IMG/VR virus record: IMGVR_UViG_3300007960_000240 | Span: 1 to 21,663 of that record | Origin: a virus | DNA length: 21,663 bases | Reading direction: 5' to 3' (one strand) | Shown here: in pieces, positions 14,391 through 20,155 of the stretch | Layout: the number at the start of each line of letters is the position of its first letter | Numbering within the stretch: the stretch's first letter is position 1 | Notes under the pieces: generated by a model | Seen by the model: the letters and a program-made list of their open reading frames with translations, nothing else | Database searches by the model: none | What the model was told of the DNA's origin: nothing | Made by a program: the position numbers and the translations under genes

Positions 14391-15034
14391 CGCACCCTCC
14401 AGCTCTTGTGCTGCTGAACCGACAGGCGCCAGTCAGGGTGGCGCCGCACCAGCTCGAGGCACCACTCCATGGTGCGCCTGTCCACCGCCAGGCCGTCGTG
14501 CGCTGGGCTGATGAGCTGGTGGTCTGCCACCACCACGGTGCGAGGTATCGCCTGCCCGTAGCCGCGCACATACTTGACCTCATTCGCGCGGCGCTGCTTG
14601 ATGGCATGCTCGGCCACCTTGGGGCTCACCGTCACCCAGTCAAGCTCGAGGTGGTCAAGGTTGATGCTGCCGTTCGTCTCAATGGCCACGCGCATGCCAG
14701 CGTCGTGCAGCGCGGCACACAGCCTGGCGTCGACCTGCAGCCCAGGCTCACCGCCAGTCAGCACCACCCACGGGCGCCAGCCAGCTGGCGGCTCACCGCC
14801 GATGCCGTGCCGCAGCTCGTCATGCAGCAGCTGCAGCACCTGCTCAAGCTCGAGCGCGCGCCCGCTCTCAAACTCCGTGTCGCAGTCAAAGCCTCCGGGC
14901 GACTTGTCGCCAGGCTCCACCCTGCAACGCATGTTGCACCCAGTCAGGCGCAGGAACAGGCTCATCTCGCCAGCCCTCATGCCCTCGCCCTGCGGGCTGT
15001 AGAAGCACTCGTTCACCCTGTATGTGTCAGCCAT
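14387..15034 (-). CDS. queE: 7-carboxy-7-deazaguanine synthase QueE
   Basis: A 215-residue radical SAM enzyme that converts 6-carboxytetrahydropterin into 7-carboxy-7-deazaguanine. Residues 11-18 (FYSPQGEG) and 25-40 (SLFLRLTGCNMRCRVE) are the family entry. Three cysteines are C33, C37 and C51, the last in GGFDCDTEF, so spacing is C-x3-C-x13-C rather than the common C-x3-C-x2-C. Other family blocks are TGGEP (93-97), ETNGS (119-123), VSPK (137-139 region) and the C-terminal QQHK (207-210). The ATG overlaps queD by 22 bp, with GGAGG about 10 bases upstream. It acts between QueD and QueC in one operon. Confidence 0.92.
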   Translation of the reverse strand: MADTYRVNECFYSPQGEGMRAGEMSLFLRLTGCNMRCRVEPGDKSPGGFDCDTEFESGRALELEQVLQLLHDELRHGIGGEPPAGWRPWVVLTGGEPGLQVDARLCAALHDAGMRVAIETNGSINLDHLELDWVTVSPKVAEHAIKQRRANEVKYVRGYGQAIPRTVVVADHQLISPAHDGLAVDRRTMEWCLELVRRHPDWRLSVQQHKSWRVR

Positions 15035-15426
15035 TGCGCACAGTCCTCCAGCTGGGCCACCACGGTGGCGCTGTCCGTCTCCTGCAGCTCGAGCGCCACC
15101 ACCTGCGGCAGCCGCTCATGGCAGCGCTGCAGCAGCAGCGCGGCCAGGCACTCCGCGCTCGTCGGGCACGGCAGCACCACACACTCCGGCACGGCGCACG
15201 CCACCGCGTCCTGGCGCCACGCCAGCGTGCGGTGGTCGAGCTCCTCGAACACGGGCGCGATGGCGGCGTCAATCTCCGCGAACAGCACGCCCACGGCTGC
15301 GCTGCCAGGCTGCACCTGCAGGTGAACCTCCACACCGTATCGGTGCCCATGCAGCCGCGCACACTTGTCCTGCAGCATGTGGTTGCGGTGGGCAGCGTAG
15401 AACCGGAACCGACGCTTGATGATCAC
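15013..15426 (-). CDS. queD: 6-carboxytetrahydropterin synthase QueD
   Basis: A 137-residue member of the PTPS family that turns dihydroneopterin triphosphate into 6-carboxytetrahydropterin. Zinc ligands are H13 (AAHRN), H26 and H28 (LHGHRYG). The catalytic Cys is C22 (DKCARLHGH), LDH with D64 and H65 forms the rest of the relay, and E116 in LQETDSATV binds the pterin. It starts at GTG, overlapping the QueC stop (GTGA), with SD GGAGG about 6 bases upstream. The length is normal for QueD (about 120-140). Confidence 0.92.
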   Translation of the reverse strand: MIIKRRFRFYAAHRNHMLQDKCARLHGHRYGVEVHLQVQPGSAAVGVLFAEIDAAIAPVFEELDHRTLAWRQDAVACAVPECVVLPCPTSAECLAALLLQRCHERLPQVVALELQETDSATVVAQLEDCAQWLTHTG

Positions 15427-16088
15427 GCTGCACCTCCGCTGGCGTATTCGGTGTGGTCAGGCACGCCCGCCAGCTCGAACGCCTCTCGGCGCTCGACACA
15501 GGTGCCGCACCGCCCGCAATGTATGGCGCCACCCTCGTAGCAGCTCCATGACTTGTGCATGGGTGCGCCCAGCAGGTCGCCGCGCACCACAATGTCGTGC
15601 TTCGTCATCAGCACGAACGGCGCCAGCAGCTCGAACTGGCTGGCGCCCCAGTTCCCCATGCGCACGGCCTGCTGCATGACCTGCATCCACATGGGCCTGC
15701 AGTCAGGGTAGATGGCGTGGTCGCCAGCGTGCGCCGCGATTGACACAGCGTCCATGTCATGGCTGATCGCCAGGGCCGACGCCAGGCACACGAAGGTGGC
15801 GTTGCGGCTGGGCACCACCGTCTGCTTCATGCTCTCATGCGCGTAGTGCCCATGCGGCACGCTGCCGTGCCCAGTCAGCGCGCTGCGCGTGACTGCGCAC
15901 AGGTCAACCCTGACCAGCGTGTGCGGCACACCGCAGGCCGCTGCCAGCTCCTGCGCCCAGTCCAGCTCACGCCTGTGACGCTGACCGTAGTCAAAGCTGA
16001 TGGCACGCACCTCATCACCCTGCTCAAGGTGGTGCGTCAACAGCACCGTGCTGTCCAGGCCGCCGCTCAAAGACACGACTACACGCAT
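15423..16088 (-). CDS. queC: 7-cyano-7-deazaguanine synthase QueC
   Basis: A 221-residue ATP-dependent enzyme that makes preQ0 from 7-carboxy-7-deazaguanine and ammonia, through an amide intermediate. The PP-loop SLSGGLDST lies at residues 6-14. HESMKQTVVPSRNATFV (84-100), GDHAIYPDCRP (122-132) and LLAPFVLMTKHDIV (154-167) are QueC blocks. The zinc site is C183, C191, C194 and C197 (SWSCYEGGAIHCGRCGTC). The start ATG at 16088 has SD GGAGG and overlaps the dpdA end. No glutamine amidotransferase domain is attached, so this is plain QueC, not the Gat-QueC that leads to archaeosine-type bases. Confidence 0.94.
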   Translation of the reverse strand: MRVVVSLSGGLDSTVLLTHHLEQGDEVRAISFDYGQRHRRELDWAQELAAACGVPHTLVRVDLCAVTRSALTGHGSVPHGHYAHESMKQTVVPSRNATFVCLASALAISHDMDAVSIAAHAGDHAIYPDCRPMWMQVMQQAVRMGNWGASQFELLAPFVLMTKHDIVVRGDLLGAPMHKSWSCYEGGAIHCGRCGTCVERREAFELAGVPDHTEYASGGAA

Positions 16089-16924
16089 GCATCCTCCGGT
16101 TCCGCAGGCAGCCTGCCGCGCAGCCTGCTGTACTCGTTCCACACCATGTTGAGGTCTACGCTGCCGCTCAAGTACATGCGCGTGCCCAGGTTGGCGCGCA
16201 CCTGCGCCGACACGGCCACATGCGAGGCGACGGTGATGCGGGCCGCCAGGCTGCGCCCGCCTCGCCAGCTGCCGTCCTTGCGCAGGTCTGCAATGTCGTA
16301 GCCCAGCCTGGCGATGCCTGACGCTATGGCTGGGCTGATGCGGCCCACCAGGTCGCTGCGCTGGAACGCCTGCAGCACGCCACCACCAATGTGCAGCTCA
16401 CACCTGCCATAGCGCAGGGCGCCCGTGTAGTTCGAGCTATCGCAGCTGTATGGCCGGAGCGCCTTGAGTACCGACAGCCTGTTGACGCCCAGCAGGTGGA
16501 CGGCCTGCTTGGCCAGGTGGTCGCGCATGCGCATGAGGTACGGCACGGGCGTCTGCCCCTTGCGCACCAGTCCGCCAATGCACACCACGGGCGAGGTGCT
16601 GGCGTACTCGGCCAGCGCGTCGGGGCTGTCTCCCCGCGTCCACACGGGCACGGGCTGCAGCCCCTGCGCGCGCATCTCCAGGTAGTTCTGCCTGGTGCGC
16701 ACAGGGTCGCCAATGACATCGAGCGCCACATACATGTGCGGGCGCACGGGCAGCGCCTTGAGGAAAGCGATGTAGTCCTGCAGCACAATGGGCCGCCCTG
16801 ACTGCCAGGCTGTAAAGGCGCCGCTGTCCACCATGAGCTCTACGGCGCTGCCCATGCGCGCGATGCCATCGACCGCCTTGGCGTTCAGGTACGGGTATGC
16901 GATCAGCAGGCGCAGCCTACTCAA
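16079..16924 (-). CDS. dpdA: DNA 7-deazaguanine transglycosylase DpdA
   Basis: A 281-residue TGT-superfamily enzyme predicted to replace guanine in DNA with preQ0. Motifs include MVDSGAFTAW (31-40, D33 as TGT-type Asp), YVALDVIGDP (65-74), VCIGGLV (114-120), HLLGV (143-147) and YSCDSSNY (159-166, D162 as the likely nucleophile). This order, in place of tRNA-TGT features, is the phage DpdA pattern. No CxCxxC zinc site or RNA-binding domain is visible, unlike tRNA TGT (about 370 residues). I choose a TTG start at 16924 because the frame before it is the antisense-shifted shadow of the ParB-like gene, GGAG lies 6 bases upstream, and it overlaps the ParB stop by 8 bp. Neighbours are all deazaguanine genes. 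Confidence 0.88.
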   Translation of the reverse strand: MSRLRLLIAYPYLNAKAVDGIARMGSAVELMVDSGAFTAWQSGRPIVLQDYIAFLKALPVRPHMYVALDVIGDPVRTRQNYLEMRAQGLQPVPVWTRGDSPDALAEYASTSPVVCIGGLVRKGQTPVPYLMRMRDHLAKQAVHLLGVNRLSVLKALRPYSCDSSNYTGALRYGRCELHIGGGVLQAFQRSDLVGRISPAIASGIARLGYDIADLRKDGSWRGGRSLAARITVASHVAVSAQVRANLGTRMYLSGSVDLNMVWNEYSRLRGRLPAEPEDACV

Positions 16925-17498
16925 CCACGGCTCCGGCGAACGGCGCCACGGCTGCCCGCACGGCATCGGCCACGGCCTCGCGGTCTGCCTCGTCACAGCG
17001 CACCGTGATGGTGGCTGGTGCAGCGGCTGGCTCCAGCTGTGCCTCGAGCCGCTCCAGCTCGGCCTCCGGCAGCTCCCATGTGCCAATGACCGCCTGCAGC
17101 TCACCCTCGGTGAAGTACGGCGCCAGGTCAACCTCCTGCGCAAGCTTGCCCAGGACGGCTGCGTCCCACTCGGCCAGCTCTGCCGTTCGGTTGTCGGCCA
17201 CCGCATATGCCACGGCCTCGGCGTCAGCCAGGCTGGTGCGCACCGCGTCAATGTGCGTCCAGCCCAGGGCACGCGCCGCCTGCAGCGTGGCGTTGCCTGC
17301 CAGCACCACGCCATCGGCGCTGACCACAATGGGCCGCTGCTGGCCGAATCGCTCCAGGCTTGCCTGCACCGCCTCGAGGTTGCGCGGCCCGTGCAGCCTG
17401 GCGTTGCGCGGGTCTAGCTGCAGCTCGCCTGTGGCCAGGCGTTCAATGCGGCTCCCTGACCCTCGCGGGCTGTTGTCTGCAGGTACGGTCTTCGCCAT
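16917..17498 (-). CDS. ParB-like nuclease-domain protein, DpdA partner candidate
   Basis: A 193-residue protein with the ParB/Srx N-terminal domain at about 20-140: LDPRNARLHGPRNLEAVQAS (28-47), FGQQRPIVVSADGVVLAGNA (51-70, GN in place of the usual GH), LGWTHIDAVRTSL, and VADNRTAELAEWDAAVLGKL (100-119). The ADNR-x-EL-WD block is the one found where ParB-like domains precede phage DNA methylases, not in chromosome-partition ParB. Residues 162-193 form a short C-terminal unit. It is first in the modification operon, behind a promoter, with SD GGAGG 4 bases upstream, and its end overlaps dpdA by 8 bp. No HTH or Walker ATPase partner is present, so partitioning is unlikely. I infer a role in DNA recognition for DpdA. 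Confidence 0.8.
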   Translation of the reverse strand: MAKTVPADNSPRGSGSRIERLATGELQLDPRNARLHGPRNLEAVQASLERFGQQRPIVVSADGVVLAGNATLQAARALGWTHIDAVRTSLADAEAVAYAVADNRTAELAEWDAAVLGKLAQEVDLAPYFTEGELQAVIGTWELPEAELERLEAQLEPAAAPATITVRCDEADREAVADAVRAAVAPFAGAVVE

Positions 17499-17510
17499 GT
17501 TGCCTCCGCG

Positions 17511-17522
17511 CTGTGCGCACAG
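17511..17522 (-). promoter_or_regulatory. 12-bp palindrome at the operon start (operator candidate)
   Basis: The perfect palindrome CTGTGCGCACAG lies just downstream of the predicted -10 box, where transcription should begin, and before the ParB-like gene's ribosome site. Such placement suits an operator or a short 5' hairpin. The regulator is unknown. Confidence 0.4.
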
Positions 17523-17524
17523 GC

Positions 17525-17553
17525 ATCATGCACCGCTCATGGCGGGCCGTCAA
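17525..17553 (-). promoter_or_regulatory. Sigma70-like promoter of the modification operon
   Basis: On the minus strand TTGACG (17553 to 17548, 5 of 6 to consensus), a 17-bp spacer, then CATGAT (17530 to 17525, 4 of 6). It lies in the only gap between the fibre gene and the ParB-like gene and should start transcription of the deazaguanine and packaging genes. Confidence 0.55.
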
Positions 17554-17554
17554 C

Positions 17555-18346
17555 CTATCGGCTGACCACCATGCGCAGCGCCAGCAGGTCTGTGTAGGCC
17601 AGCCTGGCGGTGGTGCCTGCGGTCTTGATGAGGCCAACGGTCACACCAGTCTCGCGCCCGCTGCCGCTGGGCAGGCCGCTGGTGGCCTGGTAGACCAGGC
17701 TGCCGTCGATGTAGAAGTCAGCGCCGCTGGCGTCAGCGGCAACCACGATTCGGAAGCTGTGCCAGCTGGTGTCGCCTGGCACGCCCGTGTCCTGGGGGCC
17801 AGCCGACACGCCCGCGCTGTAGACCTCCACCTGCCAGTTCCCGCTGCCCACGCTGTGCGTGTAGCTGAAGAAAGCTCCATCGAGCGGGTTGGTGGCGTTC
17901 CTGCGGTCGAAAAAGCCCACGCGCGCGCTGAACCCATTGGTGGCGTCCGACAGCGCGCCCAGCCGGAACACGCACAGCAGGTCATGCAAGCTCGTGCCGA
18001 ATCGCGTGTCGGCCACGCTGGCGCTGCCCACGCCTGCGTAGCCCGTGGCCGTGGTGCCCGTGCTGTGGCTGATGATGCCCTGGTGGGTGCCGTCGCCCGT
18101 GTTCGAGAAACTGTTGGTCGCGCCTGTGCCTGCGCCGTGGTTGAACCAGTCACCCAAGTTCACGAAGTCGCTGTACAGCTGCACGACGCGCGACCAGTCG
18201 GGCAACCACTCGAGCTGCAGGCTGCCCTGGGCGCCACCGTCGGTGAGCTGCACATGGTCGCCAGCCGTCAGCTGCCTGGCCTGTGGCAGGTTGCTGGCGC
18301 CGCTGGTGATGAAGCTGGCGGCCTCGAGTGGTGGCAGGTACCTCAT
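17555..18346 (-). CDS. Lectin-like tail fibre / receptor-binding protein candidate
   Basis: A 263-residue protein starting MRYLPPLEAASFITSGASNL, rich in Gly, Ser, Thr and aromatic residues. The body reads as a concanavalin-like jelly roll: LQLEWLPDWSRVVQLYSDFV, then the C-terminal WHSFRIVVAADASGADFYID, GSLVYQATSGLP and YTDLLALRMVV. The strand pattern IVVAADASGADFYIDG is typical of LamG-like phage fibre domains. It overlaps the lipoprotein stop (ATGA) and precedes the promoter. Function as a host-contact protein is inferred from composition. It could instead be another virion surface protein. Confidence 0.6.
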   Translation of the reverse strand: MRYLPPLEAASFITSGASNLPQARQLTAGDHVQLTDGGAQGSLQLEWLPDWSRVVQLYSDFVNLGDWFNHGAGTGATNSFSNTGDGTHQGIISHSTGTTATGYAGVGSASVADTRFGTSLHDLLCVFRLGALSDATNGFSARVGFFDRRNATNPLDGAFFSYTHSVGSGNWQVEVYSAGVSAGPQDTGVPGDTSWHSFRIVVAADASGADFYIDGSLVYQATSGLPSGSGRETGVTVGLIKTAGTTARLAYTDLLALRMVVSR

Positions 18347-18585
18347 GGCGCCTCCTCGACCCAGCGTGGGCTGACCAGGTAGTAGCCCTCCGGCAGGGGC
18401 ACGGCCTGCCCTGACAGCTGCCAGGTGCCATCGGCCTGCAGCGTGTACAGCCTGGCCTTGGCACCAGGGCCGATGCGGGCGGGCGCGGAGTCACCCACCA
18501 GCACCACCCTGGGTGCGCAGCCAATCGCGCACGCGCTGGCCAGCAGCGCGCATGCCGTCAATGTCCTGCTTCGCGTCTGTGGCAA
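18343..18585 (-). CDS. Rz1-like lipoprotein (o-spanin candidate)
   Basis: An 80-residue protein if started at TTG 18585, which has GGAGAGAGG upstream. It has a basic n-region (MPQTRSRT), a hydrophobic stretch and lipobox-like sites at C19 (LLASAC) and C23 (AIGC). The mature part is PRVVLVGDSAPARIGPGAKA followed by LYTLQADGTW and LPEGYYLVSP. The CAPRVVLVG opening and LPEGYY end are a known phage lipoprotein pattern of Rz1-like size. It begins inside the preceding membrane gene in another frame, like Rz1 within Rz. Such proteins reach the outer membrane, so a Gram-negative host is implied. A later TTG (18561) is a weaker start. Confidence 0.65.
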   Translation of the reverse strand: MPQTRSRTLTACALLASACAIGCAPRVVLVGDSAPARIGPGAKARLYTLQADGTWQLSGQAVPLPEGYYLVSPRWVEEAP

Positions 18586-18661
18586 CGGTGCCTCTCTCCA
18601 TGCGTCGGGCAACCCAGTCAAGCAGGGCCACGGCAAGAGCGGCCACGATGCGCTCAAGCAT
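18491..18661 (-). CDS. Small membrane protein paired with the lipoprotein
   Basis: A 56-residue protein starting MLERIVAALAVALLDWVARR. One N-terminal membrane segment (4-17) is followed by a charged helix (MERGTVATDAKQDIDGMRAA, then GQRVRDWLRTQ). The ATG overlaps the holin-like gene by 8 bp. It hosts the lipoprotein start in an alternate frame. The layout recalls Rz/Rz1 spanins, but 56 residues is too short to span the periplasm, so a spanin role is doubtful. It may be a membrane accessory. Confidence 0.6.
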   Translation of the reverse strand: MLERIVAALAVALLDWVARRMERGTVATDAKQDIDGMRAAGQRVRDWLRTQGGAGG

Positions 18662-18866
18662 CGGGTGCCGTGGCGCCAGCCTGCTCGCTGGTGACCTGGT
18701 TGTCTCTTGCGGCCAGCAGGCCGATGCCCGCAATCACGGCAGCGGCTGCGGTGCCCCAGTCTGCCATGGTGGTGGGGTCGCCGTCCAGCTCGGCCATGAG
18801 CACGGTGGCCAGGGCTGCGACGATTGACAGCACGCCTGTGACGGTGGTGCGCCAGCTCTTCTGCAT
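18654..18866 (-). CDS. Holin-like membrane protein
   Basis: A 70-residue protein with two membrane segments (about 8-25, TVTGVLSIVAALATVLMA; and about 38-53, GTAAAAVIAGIGLLAA) and a C-terminal tail RDNQVTSEQAGATAPDA. The RDNxVTSEQAG ending is common in small phage membrane proteins next to lysis genes. Size and topology are those of a class II-like holin, which permeabilises the inner membrane. SD GGAG lies about 6 bases before the ATG. The endolysin is not visible in this window. Call by topology and context. Confidence 0.6.
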   Translation of the reverse strand: MQKSWRTTVTGVLSIVAALATVLMAELDGDPTTMADWGTAAAAVIAGIGLLAARDNQVTSEQAGATAPDA

Positions 18867-18878
18867 TGGTGTCTCCTG

Positions 18879-18889
18879 CCGCTGTGCGG
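18879..18889 (-). other. Short intergenic hairpin with CCGCACAGCGG core
   Basis: The 11-base element CCGCTGTGCGG (plus strand) can form a small hairpin (CCGC/GCGG, loop TGT) between the beta-rich protein stop and the holin-like gene's ribosome site. The same 11 bases occur in the leader of the glycosyltransferase gene (6059-6069). Its function is unknown. Confidence 0.35.
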
Positions 18890-18892
18890 CTG

Positions 18893-19144
18893 TTATGCCG
18901 GATCTGCCCACCAGCTCACGGCACCTGCCGTGAACGCCAGGGTGGCCTGGTCGAGCCGGATGATGCCGACATCGACGGGCTGGTTGCTGGGCAGCGTGAT
19001 GGCGCTGTTGGTGTCGCCCGTCGGGTGCAGCGTGATGGCTGCCGACGAGTTGAACAGGGCCAGCCTGTGAGGCTCGTCAATGTTGGCCTGCAGCACGGGC
19101 GACTGCGTGGTGGTGATTGAGATTGAGTTGATCTTGATTGCCAT
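18893..19144 (-). CDS. Small beta-rich protein B, paralogue of its neighbour
   Basis: An 83-residue protein starting MAIKINSISITTTQSPVLQA. It is mostly beta strand: LALFNSSAAITLHP, SAITLPSNQPVDVG, and TLAFTAGAVSWW at the end. Its second half aligns with the preceding gene's middle (SAIITI-x-SIILPSGQ against AAITLH-x-SAITLPSNQ, then GEVSLW against GAVSWW), so the two look like tandem duplicates. SD GAGG precedes the ATG. Unknown function; perhaps a virion surface piece. Confidence 0.7.
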   Translation of the reverse strand: MAIKINSISITTTQSPVLQANIDEPHRLALFNSSAAITLHPTGDTNSAITLPSNQPVDVGIIRLDQATLAFTAGAVSWWADPA

Positions 19145-19151
19145 GTGAACC

Positions 19152-19487
19152 TCATAAAGGAGCTGGTGCTGGTTTATTGCCTCCACTCCCGCCGCCAGCT
19201 GCCGCGCCACCTGCAGGCATGGTGCCAACCCACCTGCCCAGCATGCGCATGTGTCTCTTGGGCGGTTCTGTCCACAGGCTAACCTCGCCGCTGAAGACCG
19301 TGACGCCCACAAGGTCAAGCTGTGCCAGGCCCAGCCGCATCACCTGTCCGCTGGGCAGAATGATGCTGGTGGTGCCGATGGTGATGATGGCGCTGCCCGA
19401 CGCATGCACCGATAGCAGCTCGGAGCTACCCTCCGGCGCATTGGTGAACGGGCTACCCGTGGCGCTGATCTTGGTGTAGTACGGCAT
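19152..19487 (-). CDS. Small beta-rich protein A with Gly-rich tail
   Basis: A 111-residue protein starting MPYYTKISATGSPFTNAPEG. Residues 20-75 are a beta-rich module (ASGSAIITIGTTSIILPSG, LAQLDLVGVTVFSGEVSLW) shared with the next gene. The C-terminal 35 residues are Gly/Ala/Pro-rich (TMPAGGAAAGGGSGG), a flexible tail. The start is in a TGATG overlap with the coiled-coil membrane gene. Function unknown. Confidence 0.7.
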   Translation of the reverse strand: MPYYTKISATGSPFTNAPEGSSELLSVHASGSAIITIGTTSIILPSGQVMRLGLAQLDLVGVTVFSGEVSLWTEPPKRHMRMLGRWVGTMPAGGAAAGGGSGGNKPAPAPL

Positions 19488-19741
19488 CAGCGCCCAGCCT
19501 CCAGGCGCTCGATGCGTTCACGCAGGTGGTCAAGCTCGCGCTGGGCGTTCGCCTGCCCGCTGGCGCTGGCCACCTGGGCCTTCGTCAAGTCCTGCACAAT
19601 GTTGGCCAGCTCTTCAACACGCACCGTGTTGACCGTGAGGCGCTCGTCGCGACGGCCTGCTTCGGCGCCGAAGTACGCCATGCCGCCCACTATGCTGCCC
19701 AGCTGCACCAGGTTGATGACGCGGTCAACGGTGACGGTCAT
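19487..19741 (-). CDS. Coiled-coil membrane protein
   Basis: An 84-residue protein with one predicted membrane segment (about 9-26, INLVQLGSIVGGMAYFGA), a basic boundary (GRRDER) and a coiled coil to the end (about 36-82, with VRVEELANIVQDLTKAQ and RELDHLRERIERLEAGR). The start at the ATGA overlap with the resolvase gene replaces an upstream alternative. Membrane segment plus coiled coil near holin-like and lipoprotein genes suggests a lysis or envelope accessory, but no specific family is sure. Confidence 0.65.
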   Translation of the reverse strand: MTVTVDRVINLVQLGSIVGGMAYFGAEAGRRDERLTVNTVRVEELANIVQDLTKAQVASASGQANAQRELDHLRERIERLEAGR

Positions 19742-20085
19742 AGCACCGTCTCCGCTCTTGCCCGCACCAGCTCCTCGGCCAGGTCTACGAGTCGGTCGAG
19801 CCGCACGGCTAGCACCCATCGCGTGTCACCGTCCTCTCTGTACAGCGTGACAGGTATGGCACCGCCTGGTGCGTCATGTTCGGCCTGCCGCAGGTAGTCC
19901 ATGGCGGCAATGCGGCGCCGCCTCTTGACCTCCACATGCACCTGCCCAGGCACCGTCACAATGTCGGGGCTGTCCGGCCCACCACGGTGCTGGCAGCCAC
20001 GATGCGACAGCAGGCCCGTGGCCTGCAACCAGGCGGCTGCAGCCTCGCGTTCACCGTTGGCACCCTTGCGTCGGGCATTGGTCAT
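19738..20085 (-). CDS. PDDEXK nuclease, Holliday junction resolvase-like
   Basis: A 115-residue protein starting MTNARRKGANGEREAAAAWL. The pattern RRKGANGEREAA (E12), RGCQHRGGPDSPDIVTV (D41) and HVEVKRRRRIAAMDYLRQA (E52, K54) is the PD-(D/E)xK core in the Hjc-like arrangement. It probably cuts branched DNA made during phage replication or before packaging. It follows the double-hairpin intergenic region and has GGGGG close to the ATG. All catalytic residues are present. Precise substrate is inferred from family resemblance. Confidence 0.75.
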   Translation of the reverse strand: MTNARRKGANGEREAAAAWLQATGLLSHRGCQHRGGPDSPDIVTVPGQVHVEVKRRRRIAAMDYLRQAEHDAPGGAIPVTLYREDGDTRWVLAVRLDRLVDLAEELVRARAETVL

Positions 20086-20123
20086 GCCCCCAGTCTATCG
20101 GCCAACCTAGGCCACCAATGCAG

Positions 20124-20150
20124 CAGCGGCGCCCTTGTGAGGCGCCGCTG
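20124..20150 (-). repeat. Hairpin sharing arms with the 6039-6066 hairpin
   Basis: Perfect 10-bp arms CAGCGGCGCC and GGCGCCGCTG with a 7-base loop. The same arm sequences form the centre of the hairpin before the glycosyltransferase gene, with a different loop, so this is a repeated structured element. No T-tract follows it on the minus strand. Confidence 0.6.
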
Positions 20151-20155
20151 TGAAA

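Noticed and set aside
15423-16088. Gat-QueC (archaeosine-type pathway)
   Set aside because: The chain is 221 residues with PP-loop and zinc cysteines only, and no amidotransferase domain.
16079-16924. tRNA-guanine transglycosylase for queuosine in tRNA
   Set aside because: The protein lacks the zinc site and RNA-binding region, is short, and has the phage DpdA motif order next to a ParB-like gene.
16925-17329. N-terminal extension of DpdA by 135 residues
   Set aside because: The extension is the ParB-like gene read in a second frame and is Arg/Trp/Pro-rich. DpdA motifs begin only after the TTG at 16924.
16917-17498. Plasmid or prophage partition ParB
   Set aside because: No ParA-like ATPase is near, the ParB HTH domain is missing, the usual GH is GN, and the ADNR-x-EL-WD block fits methylase-linked ParB-like domains better.
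20086-20123. Promoter for the resolvase gene between hairpin and ATG
   Set aside because: A TAGACT box is present but no -35 with acceptable spacing was found, so no promoter is called.
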